Positions 37,359 to 46,453 of a stretch of DNA of 64,000 nucleotides are shown here, piece after piece. The stretch comes from Rhodoblastus sp963727035 (GTDB taxonomy: Bacteria; Pseudomonadota; Alphaproteobacteria; Rhizobiales; Beijerinckiaceae): NCBI GenBank assembly GCA_963727035.1, contig CAVSEY010000005.1, positions 62,001 through 126,000 of the forward strand. The letters are read 5' to 3'. Positions within the stretch are counted from its first letter, which is position 1, and each line of letters opens with the position of its first letter. The position numbers and the translations under genes were made by a program. The notes under the pieces are model-generated. The model had not been told where the DNA came from, made no database searches, and worked only from the letters and a program-made list of their open reading frames with translations.

Positions 37359-38627
37359 TCAGGGAAAACGCCGCAAGACGAGCGAGGCGTTGGTCCCGCC
37401 GAAGCCGAAGGAATTGGACAGAACGATGTTGATTTCGCGGGCGCGCGGCTTGAGCGGCACGAGATCGATCGCGGTTTCGAAGTCCGGATTGTCGAGATTG
37501 AGAGTCGCCGGCGCGATCTGGTCGCGCAAGGCGAGAATGGAGAAGATCGCCTCCACCGCGCCGGCGGCGCCGAGCAGATGGCCGACCGAGCTCTTGGTTG
37601 AGGACATCGAGATCTTGCTCGCGGCGTTGCCCACCACCCGCTCCACCGCGCGCAGTTCGACGCCGTCCGCCATGGTCGACGTGCCGTGGGCGTTGACGTA
37701 ATCGAGGTCGGCGGCGGCGATCCCGGCGCGCTTGAGCGCCGCCTGCATGCAGCGAAAGGCGCCGTCGCCATCCTCGGAGGGCGCGGTGATGTGATAAGCG
37801 TCGCCAGACATGCCATAGCCGATGACCTCGGCATAGATGCGGGCGCCGCGCGCCTGGGCGTGTTCCAGCGACTCCAGCACGACGCAGCCGGCGCCCTCGC
37901 CCATGACGAAGCCGTCGCGGTCGCGGTCGTAAGGCCGGGAAGCGGCCTTGGGATTGTCGTTATAGGCGGTCGCCAGCGCCTTGCAGGCGGCGAATCCGGC
38001 GATGCCGATGCGGTTGCAGGCCGATTCGGCGCCGCCCGCCACCATGACCTCGGCGTCGCCCAGCGCGATGAGCCGCGCCGCGTCGCCGATCGCGTGGGTG
38101 CCGGTCGAACAGGCGGTGACCACCGCGTGGTTCGGGCCTTTCAGCCCGTGCATGATGGAGACCTGGCCGCCGATGAGATTGATCAACCGTCCCGGCACGA
38201 AGAAGGGAGACACCCGCCGGGCGCCTTTTTCGTGCATGGTGATCGAGGTTTCATAAATGCCGCCCAGACCGCCGATGCCGGAGCCGATCAGCACGCCGGT
38301 TTCGATCTGGTCCTGGTAGGTCTTGGGCGCCCAATTGGCGTCCTTGAGCGCCTGGGTCGCGGCGGCGACGCCAAAGATGATGAAATCGTCGACCTTGCGC
38401 TGCTCCTTGGGCTCCATCCAGTCGTCCGGATTGAAGGCGTCCGCCGCGCTGTCCGGCTTGCCCTTGCGCGGCACCTGCATCGCGATCTTGCAGGCGATGT
38501 CGGAAACATCGAAGCCTTCGATCGGCCCTGCGCCGCTTTCGCACGCCAGCAGGCGCTTCCAGGTTTCCTCCACGCCGCAGGCGAGCGGCGACACCATGCC
38601 CAAACCGGTTACGACGACCCTGCGCAT
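37359..38627 (-). CDS. fabF: 3-oxoacyl-ACP synthase II
   Basis: The product has 422 residues. The catalytic Cys is in VTACSTGTHAIGDAARL, the two His residues in NAHGTSTMADG and SVGHLLGAAGAVEA, and the final FGFGGTNASLVLR is typical. It adds two carbons to the growing acyl chain. It starts MRRVVVTGLGMVSPLACG. It lies downstream of acpP, 218 bases away, and 77 bases before mltG. Confidence 0.97.
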   Translation of the reverse strand: MRRVVVTGLGMVSPLACGVEETWKRLLACESGAGPIEGFDVSDIACKIAMQVPRKGKPDSAADAFNPDDWMEPKEQRKVDDFIIFGVAAATQALKDANWAPKTYQDQIETGVLIGSGIGGLGGIYETSITMHEKGARRVSPFFVPGRLINLIGGQVSIMHGLKGPNHAVVTACSTGTHAIGDAARLIALGDAEVMVAGGAESACNRIGIAGFAACKALATAYNDNPKAASRPYDRDRDGFVMGEGAGCVVLESLEHAQARGARIYAEVIGYGMSGDAYHITAPSEDGDGAFRCMQAALKRAGIAAADLDYVNAHGTSTMADGVELRAVERVVGNAASKISMSSTKSSVGHLLGAAGAVEAIFSILALRDQIAPATLNLDNPDFETAIDLVPLKPRAREINIVLSNSFGFGGTNASLVLRRFP

Positions 38628-38698
38628 AGGCTCCCTCGGGCTTCATCCGGCGGCGCGCGGGGCGCGAAGGCCTCCGCCGCGGCCGATCCATCTTTCGA

Positions 38699-38789
38699 GC
38701 CGCATTCAGCGGCGCTTGTCCGGCTCCTGCGCCGCATTGCGCGGCGCTTGTCCAGATCGTGCGCCGCATGACGCGGCGTTTGCAACGTC
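38699..38789. repeat. 32-bp tandem repeat, about 2.8 copies, between acpP and fabF
   Basis: Units at 38699-38730 and 38731-38762 agree at most positions, and a third, cut copy follows at 38763-38789. Each unit starts GCCGCAT and contains a short inverted repeat GCCGC/GCGGC. It lies in the 218-base gap between acpP and fabF. Confidence 0.85.
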
Positions 38790-38844
38790 AATCGCGCGCC
38801 CGACCCCGGCCGGACGCGCGCGAAATTTTCCACTCCTGCCGGGC

Positions 38845-39087
38845 TCAGCCTTGAGCCGTGGCCTTTTCCAGGAATTTCACGGCGTCGCCGACGGTCACGA
38901 TGGACTCGGCCGCGTCGTCCGGAATCTCCACACCGAATTCTTCCTCGAAGGCCATGACCAGCTCGACCGTGTCGAGCGAATCAGCGCCCAGATCGTCGAT
39001 GAAATTCGCGCTGTCGACCACCTTGTCCGGTTCGACGCCGAGATGTTCGACGACAATCTTTTTCACGCGCTCGGCGACATCGCTCAT
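38845..39087 (-). CDS. acpP: Acyl carrier protein
   Basis: The product has 80 residues. The phosphopantetheine serine is in GADSLDTVELVMAFEEEF. The start MSDVAERVKKIVVEHLGVEP is typical for alphaproteobacterial AcpP. GAGGA lies about 9 bases upstream of ATG 39087. It carries acyl intermediates between the Fab enzymes encoded around it. Confidence 0.98.
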   Translation of the reverse strand: MSDVAERVKKIVVEHLGVEPDKVVDSANFIDDLGADSLDTVELVMAFEEEFGVEIPDDAAESIVTVGDAVKFLEKATAQG

Positions 39088-39301
39088 TTTGATTTCCTCA
39101 TTATCTCGAACTGAAGACGCGCCTGACCCTTGCCAGGGGCGCGCGGGGAGTGACGGATCCGGCGACGCGAAAACTTCCGCGCTGCAGCGAAATTTCACAC
39201 GTGGGAACGTACAAACCGAGGCTTGCTAACATACTTCCGTCACGATTGCGAGGCCCATATGCGGCGCGGGCCGCCACCTGGGGGCCTTGCCCGCAACTCT
39301 C

Positions 39302-40039
39302 TCAAATCATTGCCATTCCGCCGTTGACATGCAGCGTCTGCCCGGTGACGTAAGCGGCCTCCGAACTCGCCAGATAGACGCAGGCCGCGCCGATATCCGC
39401 GCCGTCCCCAAGATGGCCGGCGGGAATCGTCGCCAGAATGGCCTCTTTCTGCTTGTCGGTCAGGGCGTCGGTCATCGGGCTGGCGATGAAGCCGGGCGCG
39501 ACGCAATTCGCCGTGACATTGCGCGACGCGAGTTCGGCGGCGAGCGATTTGGTCATGCCGATCAAGGCCGCCTTGGAGGCCGCGTAATTGCTTTGGCCGG
39601 CGTTGCCGGTCACGCCGACGATCGAGGTAATGTTGATGATCCGGCCGTGGCGGCGCTTCATCATGCCCTTGAGCGCGGCGCGCGACAGACGGAAGGCGGA
39701 GGTCAGGTTGACGTTAAGGACCGTGTCCCAGTCCTCGTCCTTCATCCGCATGAACAGGCCGTCGCGGGTCACGCCGGCGTTGTTGACCAGAATGTCCAGC
39801 GGCCCGGCCAGCGCCTCGGCCTCGGGAACGAGCTTTTCCACCGCTTCCTTGTCGGACAGATTGCAGGGCGCGACGAAGGCGCCCTCGCCCAGTTCCGCGG
39901 CGAGCGCGTCCAGCGCGTCGCGGCGGGTGCCCGACAGCACGACCTTCGCGCCCTGCCGATGCAGCGCGCGGGCGATGGCGGAGCCGAGCCCGCCGCTGGC
40001 GCCGGTGACCAGCGCGACGCGATTGTTCAGATCAAACAT
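39302..40039 (-). CDS. fabG: 3-oxoacyl-ACP reductase
   Basis: The product has 245 residues of the short-chain dehydrogenase family. The NADPH site is TGASGGLGSAIA, the catalytic residues are in NITSIVGVTGN and YAASKAAL, and NNAGVTRDGLFMRM is the typical FabG stretch. It reduces 3-oxoacyl-ACP. ATG 40039 has GGAGTAG upstream; a TTG one codon before is less likely. It begins 20 bases after the end of fabD. Confidence 0.97.
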   Translation of the reverse strand: MFDLNNRVALVTGASGGLGSAIARALHRQGAKVVLSGTRRDALDALAAELGEGAFVAPCNLSDKEAVEKLVPEAEALAGPLDILVNNAGVTRDGLFMRMKDEDWDTVLNVNLTSAFRLSRAALKGMMKRRHGRIINITSIVGVTGNAGQSNYAASKAALIGMTKSLAAELASRNVTANCVAPGFIASPMTDALTDKQKEAILATIPAGHLGDGADIGAACVYLASSEAAYVTGQTLHVNGGMAMI

Positions 40040-40059
40040 CAACTACTCCGCGCAAGTAA

Positions 40060-41007
40060 TTACCTATTAATGGAAAAACTCTCGACCTCGGCCGGGACGC
40101 CGACATTGAGCGACCGCGCGCCTTCCGCCGTGCGCTTGACGAGTCCGGCCAGCACCTTTCCGGCTCCGATTTCGACGAACAGATCGACGCCTCGGCTGTG
40201 CATGAAGCCCATGCATTCGCGCCAGCGCACCGTGCCGCAGACCTGGGCGACCAGCAATCGACGGATTTCATCCGGGTCGCGCGCCGGCGCCGCGGTGACA
40301 TTGGCCACCACATCGACCAATGGCGCCTTGATGTCGGTTTTCGCCAGAGCCTCTTTCATCGCCTCGGCGGCCGGCGCCATCAAGGCGCAATGGAATGGCG
40401 CCGAAACCGGCAGGAGCATCGCCCGCTTCACGCCATTTTCCCTGGCGATCTCGATGGCGAGCTCGACCGCCTTTTTCGCGCCCGAGACCACGATCTGGCC
40501 GCCGCCATTGTCGTTGGCGACCTCGCACAGCGCGCCCGAGGCGGCCGCCGCCTCCGTCGCGATTTTGGCTGCTTGTTCAGGTTCCGCCCCAAGCAGGGCG
40601 GCCATCGCCCCCTGGCCGACCGGAACCGCCTTCTGCATCGCCTGCCCGCGCAGGCGCAGCAGCCGCGCGGCGTCGGTGATCGTCACGGCGCCCGCCGCGG
40701 CCAGCGCGGAATATTCGCCCAGCGAATGGCCGGCGACAAAAGCCGCGTCGCGGGCGACGTCGACGCCCTTCTCGGCCTCCAGCGCCCGCAGGGCCGCGAG
40801 ACTGACGGCCATCAGGGCCGGCTGGGCGTTGGCGGTCAGGGTCAGTTCGACGGCGTCGCCCTCGAACATCAAAGTGGAGAGTTTCTCGCCGAGCGCCGCG
40901 TCCACTTCGTCGAACACGGCGCGCGCGGACGGAAAGGCGTCATGGAGCGCCTTGCCCATGCCGACGGCCTGGGAGCCCTGGCCGGGAAAAAGAAATGCGA
41001 CGGACAC
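40060..41007 (-). CDS. fabD: Malonyl-CoA:ACP transacylase
   Basis: The product has 315 residues, starting VSVAFLFPGQGSQAVGMGKA from GTG 41007. The active-site serine is in GHSLGEYSALAAAG and the later QVCGTVRWRE carries the end of the fold. It loads malonyl groups on AcpP. GAGG lies about 11 bases before the GTG. It is the first gene of the fabD-fabG-acpP-fabF-mltG run on the minus strand. Confidence 0.96.
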   Translation of the reverse strand: MSVAFLFPGQGSQAVGMGKALHDAFPSARAVFDEVDAALGEKLSTLMFEGDAVELTLTANAQPALMAVSLAALRALEAEKGVDVARDAAFVAGHSLGEYSALAAAGAVTITDAARLLRLRGQAMQKAVPVGQGAMAALLGAEPEQAAKIATEAAAASGALCEVANDNGGGQIVVSGAKKAVELAIEIARENGVKRAMLLPVSAPFHCALMAPAAEAMKEALAKTDIKAPLVDVVANVTAAPARDPDEIRRLLVAQVCGTVRWRECMGFMHSRGVDLFVEIGAGKVLAGLVKRTAEGARSLNVGVPAEVESFSINR

Positions 41008-41282
41008 GTGCGATCTGCCTCGTTTGTGGTCAATTCGCGCCAGCCATTGGCGCCCGTCCGGGCGGCTGTCAAGATCGCGCCGCGAAAGGGCGAGACGAAA
41101 TCTCCATTTCGGGCACATATACCCATTTTTCATTTGTCTGGAGGAAAATCATGATGTTTCGCGTCGCGCGACCATGATGGCCGCCGTCGCGCCGGGAGTT
41201 TCCCGGTTTCCTTGCGCTTCATGTCAGAGGCCCTCATCGTTCGGACGCGGCGCGCCAGGTCCGAATTCCGGTCCGGGTTCCC

Positions 41283-43634
41283 ATGTTCGCATTCTTCCGT
41301 TTTTCGAGCCGCGACGAGCCGGACTTCGCGCTGCCGCTTCCGGTCTATCGGGCGCTGATCGAATCCCTGTTCAACAGCGCCGTCAGAAACTCGATCAATG
41401 TGCTGGCCTATGTGCTGCTCGCGGCCTATCTGTTTGCGAAGACCACGGAAAATGCGATCGCCTTCGCCGCGATCGCCGTGGCGATCGCCGGCTTCGCGCG
41501 CATGTTCTTCGAGCATTGGCGCCAGCGCCGATTTCAGCAGCGGGGCGGCCTCCGGCTGACGACGATCGCCGACATCCGGCGCGGCGAAAAGGGCTATTTC
41601 GCCATCATGAGCGCCTTCGCGCTCGCCTTGGGCGTCTTGCTGTTCTGCGTTCTCGTCAATGATGGCAACGACAACGATCGTTTGCTGACCCTCGGCGCCT
41701 GCACGTCCTTTCTGGTCAGCAGCCCCGCCCGCTGTTCCGGTTCGCCGCGCATCGTCGCCGTCCAGGCCTCGCTGATGACGGCGCTTTTTTCCGCCGCCTT
41801 GATCGTGACGAACGACGGCTATTTCGGCGTCCTCATGGCGCTCATGGTGCTCCGGCACATGCGCGACATGACCAAGAACCTGCACGGCGAGCAGGTCTCC
41901 ATGCTGATGGCGCGCCGCGACGCCGAGGACGTCGCCGACAATTTCGACACCGCCCTCAACAACATGACCCGCGGCCTGGTGATGATCGACCGCGATTGCC
42001 GCGTACAGGTCGCCAATCGGCAATTCGCCGAGATTTTCGGTCTGGCGGCCCCTCCCGTGGATCTGCCGCTTCGCCAGTTGATCGATAGATTCCTCGCGCC
42101 CCTGATCGGCCAGGACGAATCCGTCACGGCGGTCCGCGGCTTCTTCGCCGGGCGCTCCGGGACCGGCCGCGAGTTGCGGCTGGCCGACGGGCGCATTCTC
42201 GCCCTGACCCGCCAACCCATGGCGCAAGGCTCCGTGATCACGGCGGCCGACGTCACCGCCGAACACGAGGCCGAGCAAAACATCCGGCGCATGGCGCGGT
42301 TCGATCAGGTCTCGGGCCTGCCCAACCGCGCGAGTTTTTCGGAAAGGCTGGCCGCCGCTTTGACGCCGGGCGCCGAAAGCCCGCATTTCGCCCTCCTGTC
42401 GGTCGACCTCGACCATTTCAAGGACGTCAACGACAGCCATGGCCATCAGGTCGGCGACCTCCTGCTGGCCATGGTCGGGGAGCGCCTGCTTGCGGTGACG
42501 GAGGCCGGCTTCGTCGCGCGGATCGGCGGCGATGAATTCGCCGTCCTGGCCTCCACCGCCGACCGCGAGCGGATCAGCGAGATCGGCTCGGCGATCGTTC
42601 GCGCGCTGTCCCAGCCGTTCGAGATCGAGGCGCGCATCGTGCGCATCGGCGCCAGCGTCGGCGCCGCGGTCTATCCCGACGATGCGGAGGACGGAGCGGC
42701 GGAATCGCTGATCAAGGCGGCGGATATGGCGCTTTATGGCGCGAAGGCCGCCGGGCGCGGCGCGGTGAGATTCTTCGCCGAGGATATGGCCCATTCGATC
42801 CGCCGGCGCCGGCGATTGGGAGAGAAATCGCGCGGCGCCGTCGCGCGCGGGGAAATGTCGCTGAACTATCAGCCGATTGTCGATGTCGCCGACCGAAGCG
42901 TCATGGCCGTCGAGGCCTTGCTGCGCTGGACGCATCCCGAATTCGGCGCCGTCGCGCCGGGCGAATTCGTGCCGATCGCCGAAGAAAACGCGACCATCGT
43001 CGAGATCGGCGGCTTCGTGTTGCGCCAGGCCTGCCGCGACGCCATGGCCTGGCCCGACTCCGTCCGGGTCGCCGTCAATCTCTCCGCCCTGCAATTCGAG
43101 CGCGGCGACCTGGTCGCGACGGTGCGCCAGGCGCTCGCCGAAAGCGGCCTGCCGGCGCAAAGGCTGGAGCTCGAAATCACCGAATCCATCCTCATCTCCA
43201 ACCACGAAGCCGCGTTCGCCACGCTCGACAAGCTGCGCGCGCTTGGCGTCCACATCGCGCTCGACGATTTCGGCACGGGCTATTCCTCGCTGAGCTATCT
43301 CAACGATTTTCCCTTCGACAAGGTCAAGATCGACAAGAGTTTCGTCCGCGACATCAACACGCCGAAAAACGCAAAGCCCGCGAGCATCATTCGGGCCGTC
43401 AACGCCATCGGCCGCGACCTGAGCATGTGCGTCGTGGTCGAGGGCGTCGAAACCCAGGACCAACTTGCCGCCGTTCGCATGCTGGGCGTCGGGGGCGCCC
43501 AGGGCGCGCTGTTCAGCCATCCTGTGCCGGCCGAGGACATCGCCGTCTACCTTCTGAGAACGATGGCCGAAAGGACCCGCCCCGCCCTTTCCGCATCCAT
43601 GTCTCCCTCGCCGCCCCGCGCCGCCGCCGTCTGA
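41283..43634 (+). CDS. Membrane GGDEF-EAL c-di-GMP enzyme
   Basis: The product has 783 residues. About five hydrophobic segments occupy residues 35-190. A PAS-like region (about 215-330, NNMTRGLVMIDRDCRVQVAN) leads into a GGDEF domain with FDQVSGLPNRASF and intact RIGGDEFAVL. The EAL domain has AVEALLRW, VNLSALQFE, LEITESIL, LDDFGTGYSSL, VKIDKSF and EGVET, but the last motif reads QGALFSHPV in place of the usual QGYLFSKP. Both active sites look usable. It is divergent from fabD. Confidence 0.93.
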   Translation: MFAFFRFSSRDEPDFALPLPVYRALIESLFNSAVRNSINVLAYVLLAAYLFAKTTENAIAFAAIAVAIAGFARMFFEHWRQRRFQQRGGLRLTTIADIRRGEKGYFAIMSAFALALGVLLFCVLVNDGNDNDRLLTLGACTSFLVSSPARCSGSPRIVAVQASLMTALFSAALIVTNDGYFGVLMALMVLRHMRDMTKNLHGEQVSMLMARRDAEDVADNFDTALNNMTRGLVMIDRDCRVQVANRQFAEIFGLAAPPVDLPLRQLIDRFLAPLIGQDESVTAVRGFFAGRSGTGRELRLADGRILALTRQPMAQGSVITAADVTAEHEAEQNIRRMARFDQVSGLPNRASFSERLAAALTPGAESPHFALLSVDLDHFKDVNDSHGHQVGDLLLAMVGERLLAVTEAGFVARIGGDEFAVLASTADRERISEIGSAIVRALSQPFEIEARIVRIGASVGAAVYPDDAEDGAAESLIKAADMALYGAKAAGRGAVRFFAEDMAHSIRRRRRLGEKSRGAVARGEMSLNYQPIVDVADRSVMAVEALLRWTHPEFGAVAPGEFVPIAEENATIVEIGGFVLRQACRDAMAWPDSVRVAVNLSALQFERGDLVATVRQALAESGLPAQRLELEITESILISNHEAAFATLDKLRALGVHIALDDFGTGYSSLSYLNDFPFDKVKIDKSFVRDINTPKNAKPASIIRAVNAIGRDLSMCVVVEGVETQDQLAAVRMLGVGGAQGALFSHPVPAEDIAVYLLRTMAERTRPALSASMSPSPPRAAAV

Positions 43635-43805
43635 AACGTTCGCCGCGCGACGGACGAAACGCCGGAGCGCAGAACCCCCGGGGCCATTGGGCGACCATTC
43701 TTGCGCCAAGGTCAAAGCGACAGCCGAGAGTATAAGCCGCCTCTGCCGATATTTTCGTTGATTCGCAACGCCGGCCGGTTCAAATCTGGCGAAGGAGGCA
43801 GGCGG

Positions 43806-44711
43806 GTGACACTCGACCAGTTGCGCATTTTCGTCGCCGTCGCGGAGCTTGAGCATGTCACGCGCGCAGCGGGCCAGCTCAACCTGACCCAATCGGCGGT
43901 CAGCGCCGCGATCGGCGCGCTCGAATATCGCCACGACATGAAGCTGTTCGACCGGATCGGTCGGCGGGTCGCCTTGACCCAGGAAGGCCGGACTTTTCTG
44001 GGCGAGGCGCGCGCCCTGCTCGTCGCCGCGCAGCGCACGGAAAAGGTGCTGACCGACATCGCCGGCCTGAAGACCGGGCGGCTGAACGTCGCCGCCAGCC
44101 AGACCACGGGCAATTACTGGCTGCCGTCGCGCCTTGCCCGCTTCGCCGAACTCTATCCCGGCGTCGCTGTCCGGCTGACCATCGGCAACACCCATGAGGT
44201 CGCCGAGCTTGCTGTCGCCGGCGAGGTCGACCTCGGCCTGGTCGAGGGCGCCGTCTCCGATCCGTTTCTGACCGTCGCCCGCGTCGACGACGACGAATTG
44301 CTGGTCGTCGCCGCGCCCGCGCTCGCGACAGAACTCGCCGGCGCGGACACCGCCGCGATTCACGACGCTCCCTGGGTCGCGCGCGAAAAAGGCTCAGGCA
44401 CGCGCGAGGCCTTCGAGGAGCTGGTCCAGTCCGTCGCGCCGCCCGGCCACACGCCGCGCGTCGTTCTCGAACTGCCGTCGAACGAGTCCCTGCGCACGGC
44501 GGTCGAGGCCGGCGCCGGCCTCGCGGTGATGTCGAGCCTGGTCGCCCGCGCCTCGATCAAGGCCGGCGCGCTGGTGCAACTGCCTTTTTCCCTTCCCAAG
44601 CGCCCGTTCTATGTTCTCTCGCACCGGCAGCTCTATACTTCGCGCGCCGCCAAGGCCATGCTCGCCCTGATGCAGGAATCGGTGGCGAACCCGAATGAGA
44701 CTGAGCCTTAG
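43806..44711 (+). CDS. LysR-family transcription regulator
   Basis: The product has 301 residues. The N-terminal helix-turn-helix (LDQLRIFVAVAELEHVTRAA and LNLTQSAVSAAIGALE) is typical. The effector domain (about 90-295) has LNVAASQTTGNYWLPSRLAR and GEVDLGLVEG, close to CysL/CbbR-like regulators. GTG 43806 has AAGGAGG upstream. It lies 127 bases before a DsrC/TusE-like gene on the same strand, which might be its target; the link is inferred from position. Confidence 0.92.
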   Translation: MTLDQLRIFVAVAELEHVTRAAGQLNLTQSAVSAAIGALEYRHDMKLFDRIGRRVALTQEGRTFLGEARALLVAAQRTEKVLTDIAGLKTGRLNVAASQTTGNYWLPSRLARFAELYPGVAVRLTIGNTHEVAELAVAGEVDLGLVEGAVSDPFLTVARVDDDELLVVAAPALATELAGADTAAIHDAPWVAREKGSGTREAFEELVQSVAPPGHTPRVVLELPSNESLRTAVEAGAGLAVMSSLVARASIKAGALVQLPFSLPKRPFYVLSHRQLYTSRAAKAMLALMQESVANPNETEP

Positions 44712-44838
44712 GCTTCGCGACGGAATGCGTTTTCCTTGCGCTGGAGCAATTCCACGGCGCGATGGCCGATGAACCCGCCGGCGGGATGCGCTATCTTCCT
44801 GAAGCGCCATAAAAAGTTTGCCATTCAGGAGGAAGACC

Positions 44839-45150
44839 ATGGTCGCGCCGCAAACCGACGCCGAAGGCTATCTGATCAATCCCGGCGAATGGACCGAGGA
44901 CTGGGCCAGGGAGAAGGCTCGCGAACTCGAAATCGAGCTCAATGACGACCATTGGGCCGCCATCAGGTTCATGCGCGCCTTTCAGGAGGAGCATCAGGTT
45001 TCGCCCGACGCGCGTTTCGTCATGCGCCACCTGACCGAGACGCGCGGCGCCGGCCGCAACCGGCTGTTCGAGCTTTTCCCCTATGGCTATCCCGGCCAGG
45101 CCTGCAAGATCGCCGGCATGAAGCGCCCGCGCATCTGGAGCACCGGCTGA
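44839..45150 (+). CDS. DsrC/TusE-like sulfur relay protein without the penultimate cysteine
   Basis: The product has 103 residues. DAEGYLINPGEWTEDWA, NDDHWAAIRFMRAFQEEHQ and ELFPYGYPGQACKIAGMKRP match the DsrC/TusE fold and family motifs. In true DsrC two Cys sit in the C-terminal arm; TusE of E. coli keeps the penultimate one. Here the inner Cys (QACKIAG) is present but the end is RPRIWSTG, so the penultimate Cys is missing. Thiol chemistry as in TusE is therefore not expected; such homologues have been called RspA-like. AGGAGG at 44827-44832 gives the start. A LysR regulator precedes it. Confidence 0.88.
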   Translation: MVAPQTDAEGYLINPGEWTEDWAREKARELEIELNDDHWAAIRFMRAFQEEHQVSPDARFVMRHLTETRGAGRNRLFELFPYGYPGQACKIAGMKRPRIWSTG

Positions 45151-45255
45151 GGCGACGCCGATAGCCTTCCTTAACTCCACCTGCTGAAAGAGTGCTGCTG
45201 GAATTCGGCCGGAAGCGCGCGCCAGCCTTTGATTTTTAAAGATCATCAAGTGAAG

Positions 45256-45340
45256 TGGTGGGAGAGGTAGGACTCGAACCTACGAAGGCTTAGCCAGCGG
45301 ATTTACAGTCCGCCCCCTTTGCCGCTCGGGACACTCTCCC
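45256..45340 (-). tRNA. tRNA-Tyr (GTA)
   Basis: The 5' end is at 45340 and CCA is encoded at 45258-45256. A 7-bp acceptor stem (GGGAGAG/CTCTCCC) and a T arm with GGTTCGAGTCC are seen. The anticodon GTA lies at 45306-45304 (ACT-GTA-AAT). The long variable arm fits class II tRNA-Tyr of bacteria. Confidence 0.97.
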
Positions 45341-45484
45341 TCGTCGGAAATCAGCTTTCCGGCGACGAAAAAGCCCCGTGCGACGGGGCCCCTCGTTCGC
45401 CCGCTTATGCTTTCGCGCCGCTGTCATGTCAACAGCAAAAAACAGCGCATCGACTTAGCCTTCGCGCCATGATACCCCGGCCCC

Positions 45485-46453
45485 ATGCTCGAAGGTTTGC
45501 CCCCGAACAACGCCGCTTTCGTCATGCGCCTGCGCTGCGACGAGGATCGGGCGCGCGCCGTCGCCGATCTGGTGGTCGAGACTTTCGACCCCGCCGAAAC
45601 CGCCGCCGCCGCCTTCGAGGAGAAATCCTCGACCGCGAGCTGGGCCGCCACGCCCTGGATGGTCGAAGTCTATTTCGGCCATGAGCCCGACGAGGACAAT
45701 GTCCGCGCTCTGGTCGCGGCGGCGGTCGGCGAAGAACTGGCGCGAAAAGTCGAATTCGGCCGGGTCGAGCAGAAGGATTGGGTCGCCGCCGCGCTGGAAG
45801 GCCTTTCCGCCGTGCGCGCCGGGCGCTTTCTGGTCCATGGCGCGCATGACCGCGACCGGGTCAAAAGCAATGACATCGGGCTGGAGATCGAGGCGGCCCT
45901 GGCTTTCGGCACCGGCCATCACGGCACCACGCGCGGCTGCCTGCTGTTCATCGACGACATTCTCAAGCGCCGCCGCCCGCGCGCCGCGATCGATGTCGGC
46001 TGCGGAACCGGCGTGCTTTCGCTCGCCTTGGCCCGAGCTTTGCGCGAAAAAATCGCAGCCGGCGACATTGACGCCGTCGCCGTCGCCGCGACGCGCGCCA
46101 ATGCCTTGCTCAATGGCGCGGCCCCCTGGCTGCGGCCGGTGATCGCCAGGGGCGTGGACCATCCCGCGCTCGACCGCCCCGGCGCCTACGACCTGATCCT
46201 GGCCAATATTCTGGCAAAGCCCTTGCGCCGCCTCGCGCCCTCGCTGGCGCGCATCGCCGCGCCCGAGGCCGAGATCATTCTCTCCGGCATGCTGGCGCGC
46301 GACGTCCCCGGCGTGCTGACCGCCTGGCGCGCCCAGGGCTTTTCGCTGTGGCGCCGGCGCGACATCGAAGGTTGGGCGACGCTGCTGTTGCGCCGCACCG
46401 GCGCGGCGCCGGCGAAGGCGCTTCAGCCGCTCGTCTCGATGCGAACCTCGTAG
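45485..46453 (+). CDS. prmA: Ribosomal protein L11 methyltransferase-like enzyme
   Basis: The product has 322 residues. The N-terminal substrate domain (1-120) is followed by the SAM fold with ALAFGTGHHGTTRGCL, IDVGCGTGVLSLALAR and DLILANILAKPLRRLAP, the PrmA signature motifs. It methylates lysines and the N-terminus of L11. The start MLEGLPPNNA has no strong ribosome-binding site. Its 3' end overlaps the convergent transglutaminase gene by 31 bases. Confidence 0.93.
   Translation: MLEGLPPNNAAFVMRLRCDEDRARAVADLVVETFDPAETAAAAFEEKSSTASWAATPWMVEVYFGHEPDEDNVRALVAAAVGEELARKVEFGRVEQKDWVAAALEGLSAVRAGRFLVHGAHDRDRVKSNDIGLEIEAALAFGTGHHGTTRGCLLFIDDILKRRRPRAAIDVGCGTGVLSLALARALREKIAAGDIDAVAVAATRANALLNGAAPWLRPVIARGVDHPALDRPGAYDLILANILAKPLRRLAPSLARIAAPEAEIILSGMLARDVPGVLTAWRAQGFSLWRRRDIEGWATLLLRRTGAAPAKALQPLVSMRTS

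Noticed and set aside
38699..38789. Repeat array as a small CRISPR
   Set aside because: The units are directly adjacent with no unique spacers, fewer than three full copies and no cas genes.
41130..44363. 1077-codon minus-strand frame across the GGDEF-EAL and LysR genes
   Set aside because: It covers two well-supported genes in antisense and shows no motifs.
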